A program made the translations under genes and the position numbers. Under the pieces are notes generated by a model, which had not been told where the DNA came from, ran no database searches, and saw only the letters and a list, made by a program, of their open reading frames with translations. A DNA stretch of 64,000 nucleotides from Hymenobacter latericoloratus (GTDB lineage: Bacteria; Bacteroidota; Bacteroidia; Cytophagales; Hymenobacteraceae). How positions within the stretch are numbered: position 1 is the stretch's first letter; every line of letters begins with the position of its first letter. Where the stretch lies: contig NZ_JACHNV010000001.1 of NCBI RefSeq assembly GCF_014199535.1, positions 1,178,001-1,242,000 on the forward strand. Direction: 5' to 3'. This document shows, piece after piece, positions 52,203 to 60,596 of the stretch.

Positions 52203-53552
52203 CTACACTTGCTTTTCCAGCACCCGCCAACCGTGGGGTGGTAGCACCACCTCTTGGCCTTCCTTGAGCACAAGCTGTTCACCGCTGAAAACATCCAGCC
52301 AAATACCAACCGCATCAGCCGGAATGAGAAGCGGCTGCGGCTCCGGGCTAGTGTTGATACCGGTGAGTACCGCCGCCAAGCCTTTGTGGCGCAGGAAGCT
52401 GTACGTGTCAGCAGGGCCCGGCAGGCGCTGGAAGCGGCTGAGCGGGTCGCCGTTCTGGAGGGCAAAGTGGCGGCGCTTGAGCTGAAGCAGGCGGGTATAG
52501 AACTCCTGCAGGGGATAGTCCTGCCAATCAATAGTATCTTTCTCGAAGAAGGCAAGACGCTTGTTCAGGCCTGCTTCCTGACCGGTGTACACCAGGGGCA
52601 TACCGGGCAGCAGCACCGTCAGGACCGCAAACGGCAACGCCAGCGGACCCAGGCGCTCATATTCGGTGCCATCCCAGCTGTTCACGTCGTGGTTGCTGGT
52701 GAAGTGCATCAGGTACACCGAGGGCGGATACTTGGCCCGCTCGGCCGCCAGGTACTCGTCAATATCGTGGAGCGGCTGCTTGCCTTCCGCAATGTGGTCG
52801 AGGAGGTAATGCAGGCGCAGGCCAAAGGTCATGTTGAAGGCCTTTTCCAGCAGCTTGGTATCGGAGTTAAACTGCTCCCAGGTCAGTCCGCCCGAGGGGT
52901 ACAACTCGTCCCACTCGGCCAGCATAAACAGGGGCTTCACGGCGTCCAGCTCCAGGCGGGCAGCATCCCAGAAATCGGTAGGCACCAGGCCGGCCACGTC
53001 GCAGCGGTACCCGTCAATGTCGGCTTCGCGCACCCAGTAGAGCAGGGCATCGGTCATGTAGCGGCGCAGCCCCGGCTGGGCGTAGTCGAAGGCAACCACG
53101 TCGGTCCAGTCGGGTACGGGGGGTAGGAGGTTGCCCTGGGCGTCGTGCTGGTACCACTCGGGGTGCTCTTGCACCAGTGGGTTGTCTGGGCTGGTGTGGT
53201 TGGCTACCCAATCAAGCAGAACGCGCAGGCCGAGGTCGTGGGCGGTTTTTACCAGGTAGCGCAAATCATCCAGGGTTCCGAACTCAGGGTTCACCCCGAA
53301 GTAGTCTTGCACCGCGTACTGGCTGCCCAGCGTGCCCTTGCGCTCTACCTCTCCAATGGGGTGAACGGGCATGAGCCACACCATGCTGATGCCCATGGAT
53401 GCCAGCCGCGGCAGGTGTTCCGCAAACGCTCTAAATGTACCTTCTGGCGTGAATTGGCGCAGGTTTACTTCGTAGATGGTGGCGTTGGCAGCCCAATCGG
53501 GGTGGCGCACCTGAAACAGGTGGGCGCTAGGATGCAGCTGAGGTTCAGACAC
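52203..53552 (-). CDS. alpha-amylase family (GH13) enzyme, cytoplasmic form
   Basis: A 449-residue glycoside hydrolase family 13 protein without a signal peptide. The TIM-barrel signatures are LLDWVANHTSPDN (region I), DGYRCDVAGLV with the nucleophile Asp (region II, near 205), PLFMLAEWDEL with the acid Glu (region III, near 238) and HFTSNHDVNSWDG (region IV). A C-terminal beta domain ends VLPPHGWRVLEKQV. It is expected to act on alpha-glucans or maltodextrins. The next gene upstream on the same strand is a close paralog with a lipoprotein signal, so the two probably share substrates on either side of the membrane. Confidence 0.92.
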   Translation of the reverse strand: MSEPQLHPSAHLFQVRHPDWAANATIYEVNLRQFTPEGTFRAFAEHLPRLASMGISMVWLMPVHPIGEVERKGTLGSQYAVQDYFGVNPEFGTLDDLRYLVKTAHDLGLRVLLDWVANHTSPDNPLVQEHPEWYQHDAQGNLLPPVPDWTDVVAFDYAQPGLRRYMTDALLYWVREADIDGYRCDVAGLVPTDFWDAARLELDAVKPLFMLAEWDELYPSGGLTWEQFNSDTKLLEKAFNMTFGLRLHYLLDHIAEGKQPLHDIDEYLAAERAKYPPSVYLMHFTSNHDVNSWDGTEYERLGPLALPFAVLTVLLPGMPLVYTGQEAGLNKRLAFFEKDTIDWQDYPLQEFYTRLLQLKRRHFALQNGDPLSRFQRLPGPADTYSFLRHKGLAAVLTGINTSPEPQPLLIPADAVGIWLDVFSGEQLVLKEGQEVVLPPHGWRVLEKQV

Positions 53553-53904
53553 GGCAGAGGGTAGGCGAAAACAAGTTGGACTGCACCTGCCTACGCGAAA
53601 TCAGCCTTTCATAGCCGAAAAATGCCTCTCCTATAGTGTAAGTGAGCAGTATAAAGAAAAGTCATGTCGAGCTTGCCGAGGAATCTCGCGTGCGGATGGT
53701 GGGCCTTACCCCAGCCCCCTCTCCACAGGGAGAGGGGGAGTAGATACTTTGGCAACGTCAGCCCAGCGAGATGCTTCGACTTCGGCTCCGTATGACAGTT
53801 ACCAATGCAACATCAGCACGCGAGATGTCTCGGCAAGCTCGACATGACGTTCTGGGGAAGCCTGTGAGATACTGCGGTGTAGGCTCTGCTCCTAATATTT
53901 CAGC
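53553..53904. other. intergenic region between the two GH13 genes
   Basis: No gene. It contains a long inverted repeat (53661-53849) whose loop includes a second, shorter stem (ccccctctcc/ggagaggggg, about 53717-53739). Confidence 0.75.
53661..53849. repeat. long inverted repeat of the gtcatgtcgagc family
   Basis: The arms gtcatgtcgagcttgccgag... (53661-53693) and complement (53816-53849) differ at one or two positions. The arm end aatctcgcgtgc is shared with the repeat at 55467-55562. Confidence 0.8.
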
Positions 53905-55344
53905 CTAAAACCAGCTATTGTCGGGGTCTGGGAGCTGCTCATACACGCGGTAGCTATGTGGGGTCAGCAGGAGGTCGGAGCCGGAGCCGAGCTTGGTTAC
54001 CTGCCCACTGAACACGTCGCGGTACACGCCGGGGCCCAGGTCGCGCAGGCGAATCTGGTGGGGTTGCTGGCCTAGGTTCACGGCTACCAAAACTGCCTTT
54101 GGTCCCTTGCGGCGCACGAAGGCGTAGGTTTCCGGGCTGGCCTCGGGCGCCATTCGGATAAATTCGCTGCATGGGTCGCCGTTGCGCAGGGCCGGGTGGC
54201 GCTTTTTGAGCTGCAGCAGGGTAGTATAGAAATCCTGCAGGGGGTAGTCTTGCCACGGAATGGTGTCCTTATCAAAGAAGCGCAGCCGCTTTTTCAGGGC
54301 TGCTTCCTGGCCGCTGTACACCATCGGGATGCCGGGCAGCAGGGTTGTGAGCACGGCCTGGGGTAGGGCATCTTTGCCGAGACGCTCGTACTCGGTGCCA
54401 TCCCAGCTGTTGATGTCGTGGCTGCTGGTGAAATACATCAGGTAGGCCGAAGCCGGGTAGCGCGTGCGCTCTACTTCGCGGTAAGCATCGAGGGCCGTGA
54501 GGGGCTGCTGGCGGCGGCTGATGCTGTCGAGAAGGTAGCGCATGCGCAGGGCGTAGGTGGCATCAAAGGCCTTTTCCAGCATACCGGTATTGGGGTCGAA
54601 CTCACCTTTTTTGAGGAAGGGCGGGTTGTGCAGCTCATCCCATTCGGCCAGCATAAACACGGGCTTTACTTTCTCCAGAACGGGGCGCGTCTGGTTCCAG
54701 AAGTCCATGGGCACAAGGCCAGCCACATCGCAGCGGAAGCCGTCGAAGCCCACGTCGCGCAGCCAGTACACCATGCTTTCCTGCATGTACTGGCGCAACT
54801 CCGGCTTGCTGTAATCCAGGTCGATAACGTCCTGCCAATCGGACACGGGCGGCACAAACTGGCCCTGGGCGTTGCGGGTAAACCACTTGGGGTGCTGCTG
54901 GCGGAGCTGGCTGTCCCAGCTGGTGTGGTTGGCTACCCAATCCAGGATAACGTGCATGCCGAGCTTGTGCGCGGTCTGAATCAGGTGGCGTAGGTCGTCC
55001 AGAGTGCCAAACTCCGGGTTTACGGCCCGGTAGTCCTGCACGGAGTACTGGCTGCCCAGGGTGCCTTTGCGGTTGAGCTTGCCGATGGGCTGAACCGGCA
55101 TCAGCCACAGAATGCCTACCCCCATTTTCTGGAGGCGGGGCAGGTGCGCCTCAAAGGCCCGAAAAGTGCCTTCGGGGGTGTATTGCCTAATATTGACCTC
55201 GTAGATACTGGCCGAATCGGCCCAGGCCGGGTGCCGGATGGTGTAGGCTTCGGGAGCCGCCGGGGCGCAATCGGTGGTAGGCTCCATGCGGCAGGCCGCC
55301 AGAAGCAGCAGGCCGAGCAGATAGGAAAGAACAGTGCGGGACAT
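53905..55344 (-). CDS. alpha-amylase family (GH13) lipoprotein
   Basis: A 479-residue paralog of the downstream GH13 enzyme. The N-terminus is a lipoprotein signal (MSRTVLSYLLGLLLLAAC, Cys18). The barrel motifs are ILDWVANHTSWDS, DGFRCDVAGLVPMD with the nucleophile, VFMLAEWDEL with the acid, and YFTSSHDINSWDG, where SHD replaces the more usual NHD. It closes with LLTPHSYRVYEQL. By eye well over half of the residues match the other copy. It probably degrades oligosaccharides in the periplasm or at the outer membrane. No SusC/D pair is nearby. Confidence 0.92.
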   Translation of the reverse strand: MSRTVLSYLLGLLLLAACRMEPTTDCAPAAPEAYTIRHPAWADSASIYEVNIRQYTPEGTFRAFEAHLPRLQKMGVGILWLMPVQPIGKLNRKGTLGSQYSVQDYRAVNPEFGTLDDLRHLIQTAHKLGMHVILDWVANHTSWDSQLRQQHPKWFTRNAQGQFVPPVSDWQDVIDLDYSKPELRQYMQESMVYWLRDVGFDGFRCDVAGLVPMDFWNQTRPVLEKVKPVFMLAEWDELHNPPFLKKGEFDPNTGMLEKAFDATYALRMRYLLDSISRRQQPLTALDAYREVERTRYPASAYLMYFTSSHDINSWDGTEYERLGKDALPQAVLTTLLPGIPMVYSGQEAALKKRLRFFDKDTIPWQDYPLQDFYTTLLQLKKRHPALRNGDPCSEFIRMAPEASPETYAFVRRKGPKAVLVAVNLGQQPHQIRLRDLGPGVYRDVFSGQVTKLGSGSDLLLTPHSYRVYEQLPDPDNSWF

Positions 55345-55466
55345 GCCGAAAAGTACCCCTTTTCCGGCACTTGGGCTCCCAATGGGAGGTAGCAAAAGCG
55401 CCGGGCAGCAGGTCATGCAGCTCGGCGTGAAGGTTTTGAAAAGTAATACCTGGATATTGAACCGCC

Positions 55467-55562
55467 GTCATTCCGAGCGCAGCCGAGGAATCTCGCGTGC
55501 TGACGTTGTAGTTACTATTGCAACATCAGCACGCGAGATTCCTCGGCTGCGCTCGGAATGAC
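55467..55562. repeat. long inverted repeat of the gtcattccgagc family
   Basis: Arms gtcattccgagcgcagccga... (55467 onward) and its complement ending at 55562 match almost perfectly over about 38 bases. The repeat lies just past the DUF983 gene's stop and before the GH13 lipoprotein gene. Confidence 0.85.
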
Positions 55563-55588
55563 AGTCTATGAGCAGCCGGCCTGCTACC

Positions 55589-55984
55589 CTAGCCAGCTTT
55601 CAGGGCGTTCCGCGGTTCGTAGCGGACGCCGCCGAACCAGTACAACATCAGGGTGCGGGAGTAGCGCAGGCTAAGCGGAGTCAGGAGCACGGCCACTACG
55701 GCTACGCTGGTCACATATACCCACACGGCCGGGTCGTGGAGCAGGAAGTACACCAGAAAGCCCGTTACCAGCATAATGGCTGTGGAAAAGGCATAGCTGA
55801 TAAACATAGCGCCCCAGTAAAAGCCGGGCTCAGGCTCGTAGGCTTGGGCGCAAACCGGGCACCGCTCCGGCATCTCGGCAAAGTGGATAGGGTTAGCGGC
55901 AGAGTGTGTGAACAGGTGGCCTTCGTGGCAGCGGGGGCAGCGTTGCTGCAGCATAGCCAGGCCCGTAGATTGTATCTTCGTCAT
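55589..55984 (-). CDS. DUF983 membrane protein
   Basis: A 131-residue protein of the DUF983 family. The N-terminal part has two CxxC pairs, CPRCHEGHLF and CPVCAQAYEP (near 17-20 and 42-45), a likely zinc site on the cytoplasmic side. Two transmembrane helices follow (about 58-80 and 84-106). It ends RNALKAG. The family is widespread in Bacteroidetes and Alphaproteobacteria, with no established function. A start at a TTG at 56017 is open, but it overlaps the -7 promoter element, so the ATG at 55984 is preferred. Confidence 0.88.
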   Translation of the reverse strand: MTKIQSTGLAMLQQRCPRCHEGHLFTHSAANPIHFAEMPERCPVCAQAYEPEPGFYWGAMFISYAFSTAIMLVTGFLVYFLLHDPAVWVYVTSVAVVAVLLTPLSLRYSRTLMLYWFGGVRYEPRNALKAG

Positions 55985-56014
55985 GATTTCCAGGTAGTTG
56001 GTGAAATCGTTATG

Positions 56015-56022
56015 CAAAGATA
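56015..56022 (-). promoter_or_regulatory. -7 element of the DUF983 gene
   Basis: On the minus strand this reads TATCTTTG, an exact TAnnTTTG match 31 bases before the ATG at 55984. It decides the start: the upstream TTG at 56017 would lie within the promoter. Confidence 0.6.
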
Positions 56023-56104
56023 AAATCCCCTTCCTGCGCCCGTAAGAGCCATTTCCGGGTTTGTCCGGTACAAATCAATTCGTGGAATGGGGGGATTGGG
56101 TGAT

Positions 56105-56470
56105 GAGGTGAAGGGCGGTCTGGCGGCAGACTTCTGGCCACAGGCCAGGCGTCTGCCCGCCGGCCAATGGGGCAAGTCTCCTGACTTGCGGCCGCCAACG
56201 GCGGCCAGCTCGCGCCCACGCCGTTTGGGTGATTCTGCGATTCCCGTTAGCTGGAGTTTAATATGGAAAAGCAAGCAGTGTGATATTCTCGTGCTGGCTG
56301 CCTTTTAGCTTTCGAGGAAGGGTAGCAGGATGTGCAAAACGGCGCGGGCGGCCCCAACGCGAGCTGGCCGCCGTTGGCGGCCGCAAGTCAGGAGACTTGC
56401 CCCATTGGCCGGCGGGCAGACGCCTGGCCTCCGGCCAGAAGTCCGCCGCCAGACCGCCCTTCACCTCGCA
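56105..56470. repeat. large inverted-pair repeat element, copy 2
   Basis: The arms (about 56105-56217 and 56354-56470) are complementary over about 115 bases. Blocks are in the same order as in copy 1: cggcagacttctggcc, ccaggcgtctgccc, ggcaagtctcctgacttg and gccgccaacggcggcc. Where copy 1 and copy 2 differ (for example gccgcaggcggc against gccaacggcggc, ataaatgggg against ccaatgggg), both arms of each copy carry the same variant. Confidence 0.85.
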
Positions 56471-56482
56471 CCTCATCCCCAT

Positions 56483-57367
56483 TTACCTCATCCCCTCATC
56501 ACCCCCATACCGAAAGCCCTCCGGAGTTTGACCGGTGTGCTTGCGGAAGTAGCGGCCGAAGTAGGAAGCGTCGTCGAAGCCGAGTGTGTCGGCCACCTGG
56601 GCTACGGTGGCGGAGGTGTGGCGGAGCAGGCGGCGGGCCTCCATCAGTACGCGCTCCTGCACCAGGGCACTGGCGGTTTTACCCAGGTGGCGGCGGCAGA
56701 GGGCGTTAAGATGGTTGGGCGAAACGTGCAGCAGGTCGGCGTAGTGCTGCACCTCGCGCTGCGTGCGGAAACGCTGGTTGAGTAGGGCCCCAAACTCGCG
56801 CAGCAGCTGCTGAGCGTGGCGCGGCTCGCCACCTGCGGGTTGGGGTACGGGGGTAGGGTAGTGGCGGGCGGCCAGTTCCAGGCAAATGTGGAGGTAGGAG
56901 CGAAACACCTCATCCTGCTGCGGGGCCGGGGTAGTGTGCTCCTGCCACATGCGCTCAAATAGTGGCAGCAGCTCGGCCTCCGAACTGCCCAGCTGCAGCA
57001 CGGGCGCGTGAAAGTGGTTAAAGAATGGGTACTCATAGAGCCGCCCTCCGGGGTAGCGGGCCAGGTAAAAATCAGCCTCGAACAGCACCACATACCCCTG
57101 GGCACCTTCGGAAAGCTGCCAATGATGCACCTGCCCCGGCGTCATGAAAAACAGGCTGCCCGGTTGCAGGTCGTACGTCACCAAATCAATGGTGTGCGTG
57201 CCCTGGCCCTGCGTAACGTAGAGCAGCAGGTAGAAGTCGTGGGCGTGGGGCCGGCTGGTTCCGGGGAAGTTGGCCACGTGCCGCGCCAGCTGCTCCAGGT
57301 ACCAGGGGCGGGGCCGTTGCTGCGGAAACGAGTCGAGCGTCAGGACGGGCAGGTGGGGCGGTTGCAT
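56483..57367 (-). CDS. AraC-family transcriptional regulator (cupin sensor)
   Basis: A 294-residue regulator. Residues about 30-150 form a cupin-like ligand domain (SRPHAHDFYLLLYVTQGQGTHTID, YDLQPGSLFFMTPGQVHHWQL), here with histidines that could bind metal or sugar. Residues about 195-290 form the double helix-turn-helix: YADLLHVSPNHLNALCRRHLGKTASALV and VAQVADTLGFDDASYFGRYFRKHTGQTPEGFR. Such regulators usually activate catabolic or efflux genes. The nearest gene, an unknown membrane protein gene on the same strand, ends 11 bases upstream and may be cotranscribed. Confidence 0.92.
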   Translation of the reverse strand: MQPPHLPVLTLDSFPQQRPRPWYLEQLARHVANFPGTSRPHAHDFYLLLYVTQGQGTHTIDLVTYDLQPGSLFFMTPGQVHHWQLSEGAQGYVVLFEADFYLARYPGGRLYEYPFFNHFHAPVLQLGSSEAELLPLFERMWQEHTTPAPQQDEVFRSYLHICLELAARHYPTPVPQPAGGEPRHAQQLLREFGALLNQRFRTQREVQHYADLLHVSPNHLNALCRRHLGKTASALVQERVLMEARRLLRHTSATVAQVADTLGFDDASYFGRYFRKHTGQTPEGFRYGGDEGMR

Positions 57368-57378
57368 ACGGGCACGGG

Positions 57379-57840
57379 TTACTCGCCGAAGTTACGGAGC
57401 CGCTTCTTGCTGAGCTCGTAGCTGATAATGGCTGGAATGTAAAAGGTGATGTCGGCCAGAAACTTAGCGGCCAGTATGCCGCCCGCCCGGCTGCCCATCC
57501 AGCGGGGCAACCAGTACATGAGAGCCGGCCGAATCAGGAAGCTGTCGAGTACCTCGGCGGGCCCGAACTCCACGGCCAGGGCCCGCACGTTGCGCCCGAA
57601 GGTGCGGGACGTATAGCGCCGGCCCTGAGCCTGCAGCTCCCGGCGCGCCAGCCGCACATCCTGCCCCAGCAGCCACCCAAAATAAGCCACATTGCCGGCC
57701 CAGGTGCCCGCCAGCGCGGCCCGCAAATCCTGCTCCGGCGCCAGGTGCCACGCCAGCCCGGCTCCGGCCAGCGTAGCCACCACCGAGAGTACCTCGGCGG
57801 GCAGGTAACGCCGAAGCCATTCGCGGATTTTGGGTTTCAT
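57379..57840 (-). CDS. hypothetical membrane protein
   Basis: A 153-residue protein, not assigned to a family. Hydrophobic segments lie at about 15-35 (LPAEVLSVVATLAGAGLAWHL), 44-60 and 115-140 (GGILAAKFLADITFYIPAIISYEL), with a basic amphipathic middle (RLARRELQAQGRRYTSRTFGRNVRAL). The segment EVLDSFLIRPALMYWLPRW between the helices is proline- and tryptophan-rich. It lies 11 bases upstream of the AraC gene on the same strand. The ATG at 57840 was chosen; one two codons upstream is equally possible. Confidence 0.7.
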   Translation of the reverse strand: MKPKIREWLRRYLPAEVLSVVATLAGAGLAWHLAPEQDLRAALAGTWAGNVAYFGWLLGQDVRLARRELQAQGRRYTSRTFGRNVRALAVEFGPAEVLDSFLIRPALMYWLPRWMGSRAGGILAAKFLADITFYIPAIISYELSKKRLRNFGE

Positions 57841-57908
57841 AGGCACTGCAGAAAACCGACTATTTTGCTGGTCAAAGATACAGGCTCACCTCTCACGCAG
57901 CGGCCCCC

Positions 57909-59081
57909 ATGCTGATACCCTTTACCCCATTGGTAGTTGTGCTGCTGGCCGTAGTGGCGCAGGCTCTTTTTGCGGCCGGACTGCTGTGGGTGGCCCCGGC
58001 CAACCGGGTGCCCAACCGGTTTCTGGCTTTACTGATGGGGTGTATCGGGCTGTGGCTGCTCGACGGCTTCTTCCGGGTGGCCAACATCTATGGGCAAAAC
58101 GCCAACTGGTATTTTGCTCCCATTTATTACTCGTTTGCCTTCGGGCCGCTGCTGTACTTCTACGTGCGCAGCCTGATCAACCACGATTTCCGATGGCGGC
58201 CGCGCTACTGGTGGCATTTCGGGCCGGTGCTGGGGCAGGCCGCGCTGTACGGGTGGCTGCGCCTGCAACCCTACGAAACCCGGCTGTGGTTCTGGGCGCA
58301 GGTGCATCGGCCCTACACCTACCGCCTGGAGTTTATTGGCACCTGGTTTTCGCTGGTGCTGTACCTGGGGCTGAGCTGGCACCTGCTGCGCCAGTATCAG
58401 CGCTGGCTCCCCGATAATTTTTCGGAGACGTCGCGGCTGCGGCTGCAGTGGCTGCGGGTGCTGCTGGCAGCCGTGGGGGTAGTGAGCCTGCAGTGGCTGC
58501 TGGAGGTGGTGCTGCGCGAGTTTTTCGGGGTGTATTATCAATACGACTACTCCACCGAGCTGCTGGGCATTGTGCTGTTTCTGATTGGGGTAGTGGGCCT
58601 GCGCCAGGCCGATATGCGGGCCGTACACTTCGCGCCCGAAGCAGACGCCCCCTCCAAATTCCTACCCCATACCTCGTCGCCAACCCCGGCAGCCGAAGCT
58701 GCGGCCGGCGCGGAACCTGCCGTTTCGCCTACCCCCGCCCCGGCCGTAGATGCCTCGGTTCTGACTCGTATTCAGCAAGCGCTAGAAGAAGAGCGCTTGT
58801 ATCTGAACCCCACCCTGACCCTGGCCGAGCTGGCGGCGCATACCGGCCTGCCCCCGCGCCTGATTTCCTATACCATCAACGCCGGCCTGGGCCAGTCGTT
58901 CAACGACCTGGTGAACGGCTACCGGGTGGCCGAGGTGAAGCGTCGCCTGGCCCTGCCCGACGCCCAGCGCCTGACCCTGCTGGGTATTGCCCTGGAAAGT
59001 GGGTTCAATTCCAAAACCACATTCAACCGCATCTTCAAGCAATTCACCGGGGTGGCTCCCCGCGACTGGCAAGCCACCTAA
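57909..59081 (+). CDS. membrane-embedded AraC-type transcriptional regulator
   Basis: A 390-residue protein with about seven predicted transmembrane helices in residues 1-235 (for example LVVVLLAVVAQALFAAGLL, FLALLMGCIGLWLLDGF, LLGIVLFLIGVVGL). A Pro/Ala-rich linker follows (about 245-285), then a C-terminal AraC helix-turn-helix domain (about 295-388; LTLAELAAHTGLPPRLISYTIN, LLGIALESGFNSKTTFNRIFKQFTGVAPRDW). This layout is frequent in Bacteroidetes and is thought to couple a membrane signal to gene control. The signal and targets are not known. It is divergent from the unknown membrane protein gene. Confidence 0.9.
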   Translation: MLIPFTPLVVVLLAVVAQALFAAGLLWVAPANRVPNRFLALLMGCIGLWLLDGFFRVANIYGQNANWYFAPIYYSFAFGPLLYFYVRSLINHDFRWRPRYWWHFGPVLGQAALYGWLRLQPYETRLWFWAQVHRPYTYRLEFIGTWFSLVLYLGLSWHLLRQYQRWLPDNFSETSRLRLQWLRVLLAAVGVVSLQWLLEVVLREFFGVYYQYDYSTELLGIVLFLIGVVGLRQADMRAVHFAPEADAPSKFLPHTSSPTPAAEAAAGAEPAVSPTPAPAVDASVLTRIQQALEEERLYLNPTLTLAELAAHTGLPPRLISYTINAGLGQSFNDLVNGYRVAEVKRRLALPDAQRLTLLGIALESGFNSKTTFNRIFKQFTGVAPRDWQAT

Positions 59082-59308
59082 CAAAGACTGCAGCCGGTTA
59101 CTATTTGGTTGGTAAAGTGTTGTTTGAAGGAGTTTTATATGGGCAATGCTGCTCGGTCGGTTCCGATGGCAGAGGTTCAGGCCCCACTAAGGGGTAGGAA
59201 CAAATAGGGTTCAATGCCGGATCTGGGACGTCCCGAAACCGAAAATGGGGCGTTTCGGCTGCTTGCTGCCACCACCTTTGGGTCCTGCATCAACCCTTGC
59301 AATGCCCC

Positions 59309-59824
59309 ATGAAAACGCCCCTGCTCCTGACCCTGGTGCTGCTGCCCGCCGCCGGGGAGGCCCAGTCCAATCCGCCCGCGGCGGCCTGGACCAACCACTC
59401 CCGCGTATTGCCCGACAAGCTCCGGCAGGTACCCGTGGGGCTCACGCTCTGGCACACGCCTAACCCCAACTACCCCGAGCCCAACCCCGCCCAGCCCGGC
59501 GGCTACGTCTGGAAGCACAGCACCCGGGTGCGCTCCGAGGTAGGCGAGCTGGAAGTGGTGGAGTGCGGCAGCTTTATCTGGTACAATGAAACGGGCTGGC
59601 AGGCCAACATGCGCGAAACCCCCGCCGAGTTTGCCGAGCTGTTTCGCTGCCCCGGCGGCCGCCTGCGCCCCGGTCGCACCTACACCTTCGCCAGAAACTA
59701 CCGCTACGCCGACAGCCGCCAAGCCCTCTACGGGGGCGACGCGCTGTGGTATGTTCTGGCCCGCGACAAAGCCGGCCGCCTCTACAAAGGCCTGGGTCTT
59801 ATTGAAACCGAAGCGGGCCGGTAG
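59309..59824 (+). CDS. hypothetical secreted protein
   Basis: A 171-residue protein with a signal peptide (MKTPLLLTLVLLPAAGEAQ, cleavage near residue 19). The mature protein is rich in Trp, Tyr and Pro (HTPNPNYPEPNPAQPGGYVWKHSTRV, CGSFIWYNETGWQANM, YTFARNYRYADSRQALYGGD). No family was recognised. Two cysteines (in VECGSF and FRCPGG) could form a disulfide. The YceI-like gene begins 38 bases later on the same strand, so the two may be cotranscribed. Function unknown. Confidence 0.72.
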   Translation: MKTPLLLTLVLLPAAGEAQSNPPAAAWTNHSRVLPDKLRQVPVGLTLWHTPNPNYPEPNPAQPGGYVWKHSTRVRSEVGELEVVECGSFIWYNETGWQANMRETPAEFAELFRCPGGRLRPGRTYTFARNYRYADSRQALYGGDALWYVLARDKAGRLYKGLGLIETEAGR

Positions 59825-59861
59825 GGGGCTCCGTGTGCTAACCTCTACCTCCCTGCTGCTC

Positions 59862-60440
59862 ATGAAAATGCCCCTTCTATTCTTGTCCCTGCTGGTCTTG
59901 CTGGCACTGACTGCCTTTCGGTCTCCGTTCATTTCCTACCATGCCCTGCCCTCGGAAAGTCGCCTGACCTGGACGGGCTACGCCGAAACCGGTGCCTATG
60001 CCCCCACCGGTACCGTGCAACTGCGCAGGGGCACCCTGGAGTATGATGGCCGCGCCGTGCGCCAGGCCCGGTTTGAAGTTGATATGCGCACCATTCAGCA
60101 TGAGCAGGCCACCCTGGCCGAGCATCTGCGCGGCGCCGATTTTTTTGCCACCGACCGTTACCCCACGGCGGTGTTTGTATTGCGTGAGTTCCGGGCGGGC
60201 ACGGCCCTGGGGCAGCTCACGGTGCGCGGCGTTACCCGGCCCGTAACGTTTCCCGTAACCCTGACGCCGCTGCCCGCCGGCCGGCTGCGCCTCACCGGCG
60301 TGGCCACCCTCGACCGCACCAAGTTCGGGGTGAACTACAACTCCAGCAGCTTTTTCCAGAACCTGGGCTCCTATGCCATTCGCAACGATTTTAAGCTGAC
60401 CATTGATGTAGTAGCGGCCCGCCAGACTCCGGTCGGTTGA
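59862..60440 (+). CDS. YceI-family lipocalin-like periplasmic protein
   Basis: A 192-residue exported protein. A hydrophobic signal (MKMPLLFLSLLVLLALTAF) precedes a YceI domain: ESRLTWTGYAETG, the long strand FEVDMRTIQHEQATLAEHLRGADFF, YPTAVFVLREF, LTVRGVTRPVTFPVTL and DRTKFGVNYNS. YceI proteins form a lipocalin-like barrel that binds polyisoprenoids or other long lipids in the periplasm. The frame is open further upstream, overlapping the secreted protein gene; MKMPLLFL at 59862 is the sensible start. Terminal sequence is normal. Confidence 0.9.
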   Translation: MKMPLLFLSLLVLLALTAFRSPFISYHALPSESRLTWTGYAETGAYAPTGTVQLRRGTLEYDGRAVRQARFEVDMRTIQHEQATLAEHLRGADFFATDRYPTAVFVLREFRAGTALGQLTVRGVTRPVTFPVTLTPLPAGRLRLTGVATLDRTKFGVNYNSSSFFQNLGSYAIRNDFKLTIDVVAARQTPVG

Positions 60441-60596
60441 GGAGCCGGGAAAGCGCGGGCCGGGAGGGTTGCCACGTAAGTTGGGGGTAGGATACCGGGG
60501 AAGCAGTGCGGGCAGAACAAGCAGCCAAGGCAACGTCCGCCCCGCCGCTGGCGTACAGTTCTCCTACCTACCTCATTCTTCCCAACTCCCTGCGTT

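Larger units (their letters stand above)
55985..56482. other. intergenic region between the DUF983 and AraC genes
   Basis: No gene. It contains the DUF983 promoter element and the second copy of the inverted-pair repeat (56105-56470), with a 130-150-base spacer that shows no coding sign. Confidence 0.75.

Noticed and set aside
56280..56785. Overlapping plus-strand frames covering the second inverted-pair element
   Set aside because: They translate repeat arms and then run antisense to the AraC gene. The same arm gives open frames in several readings, a composition effect.
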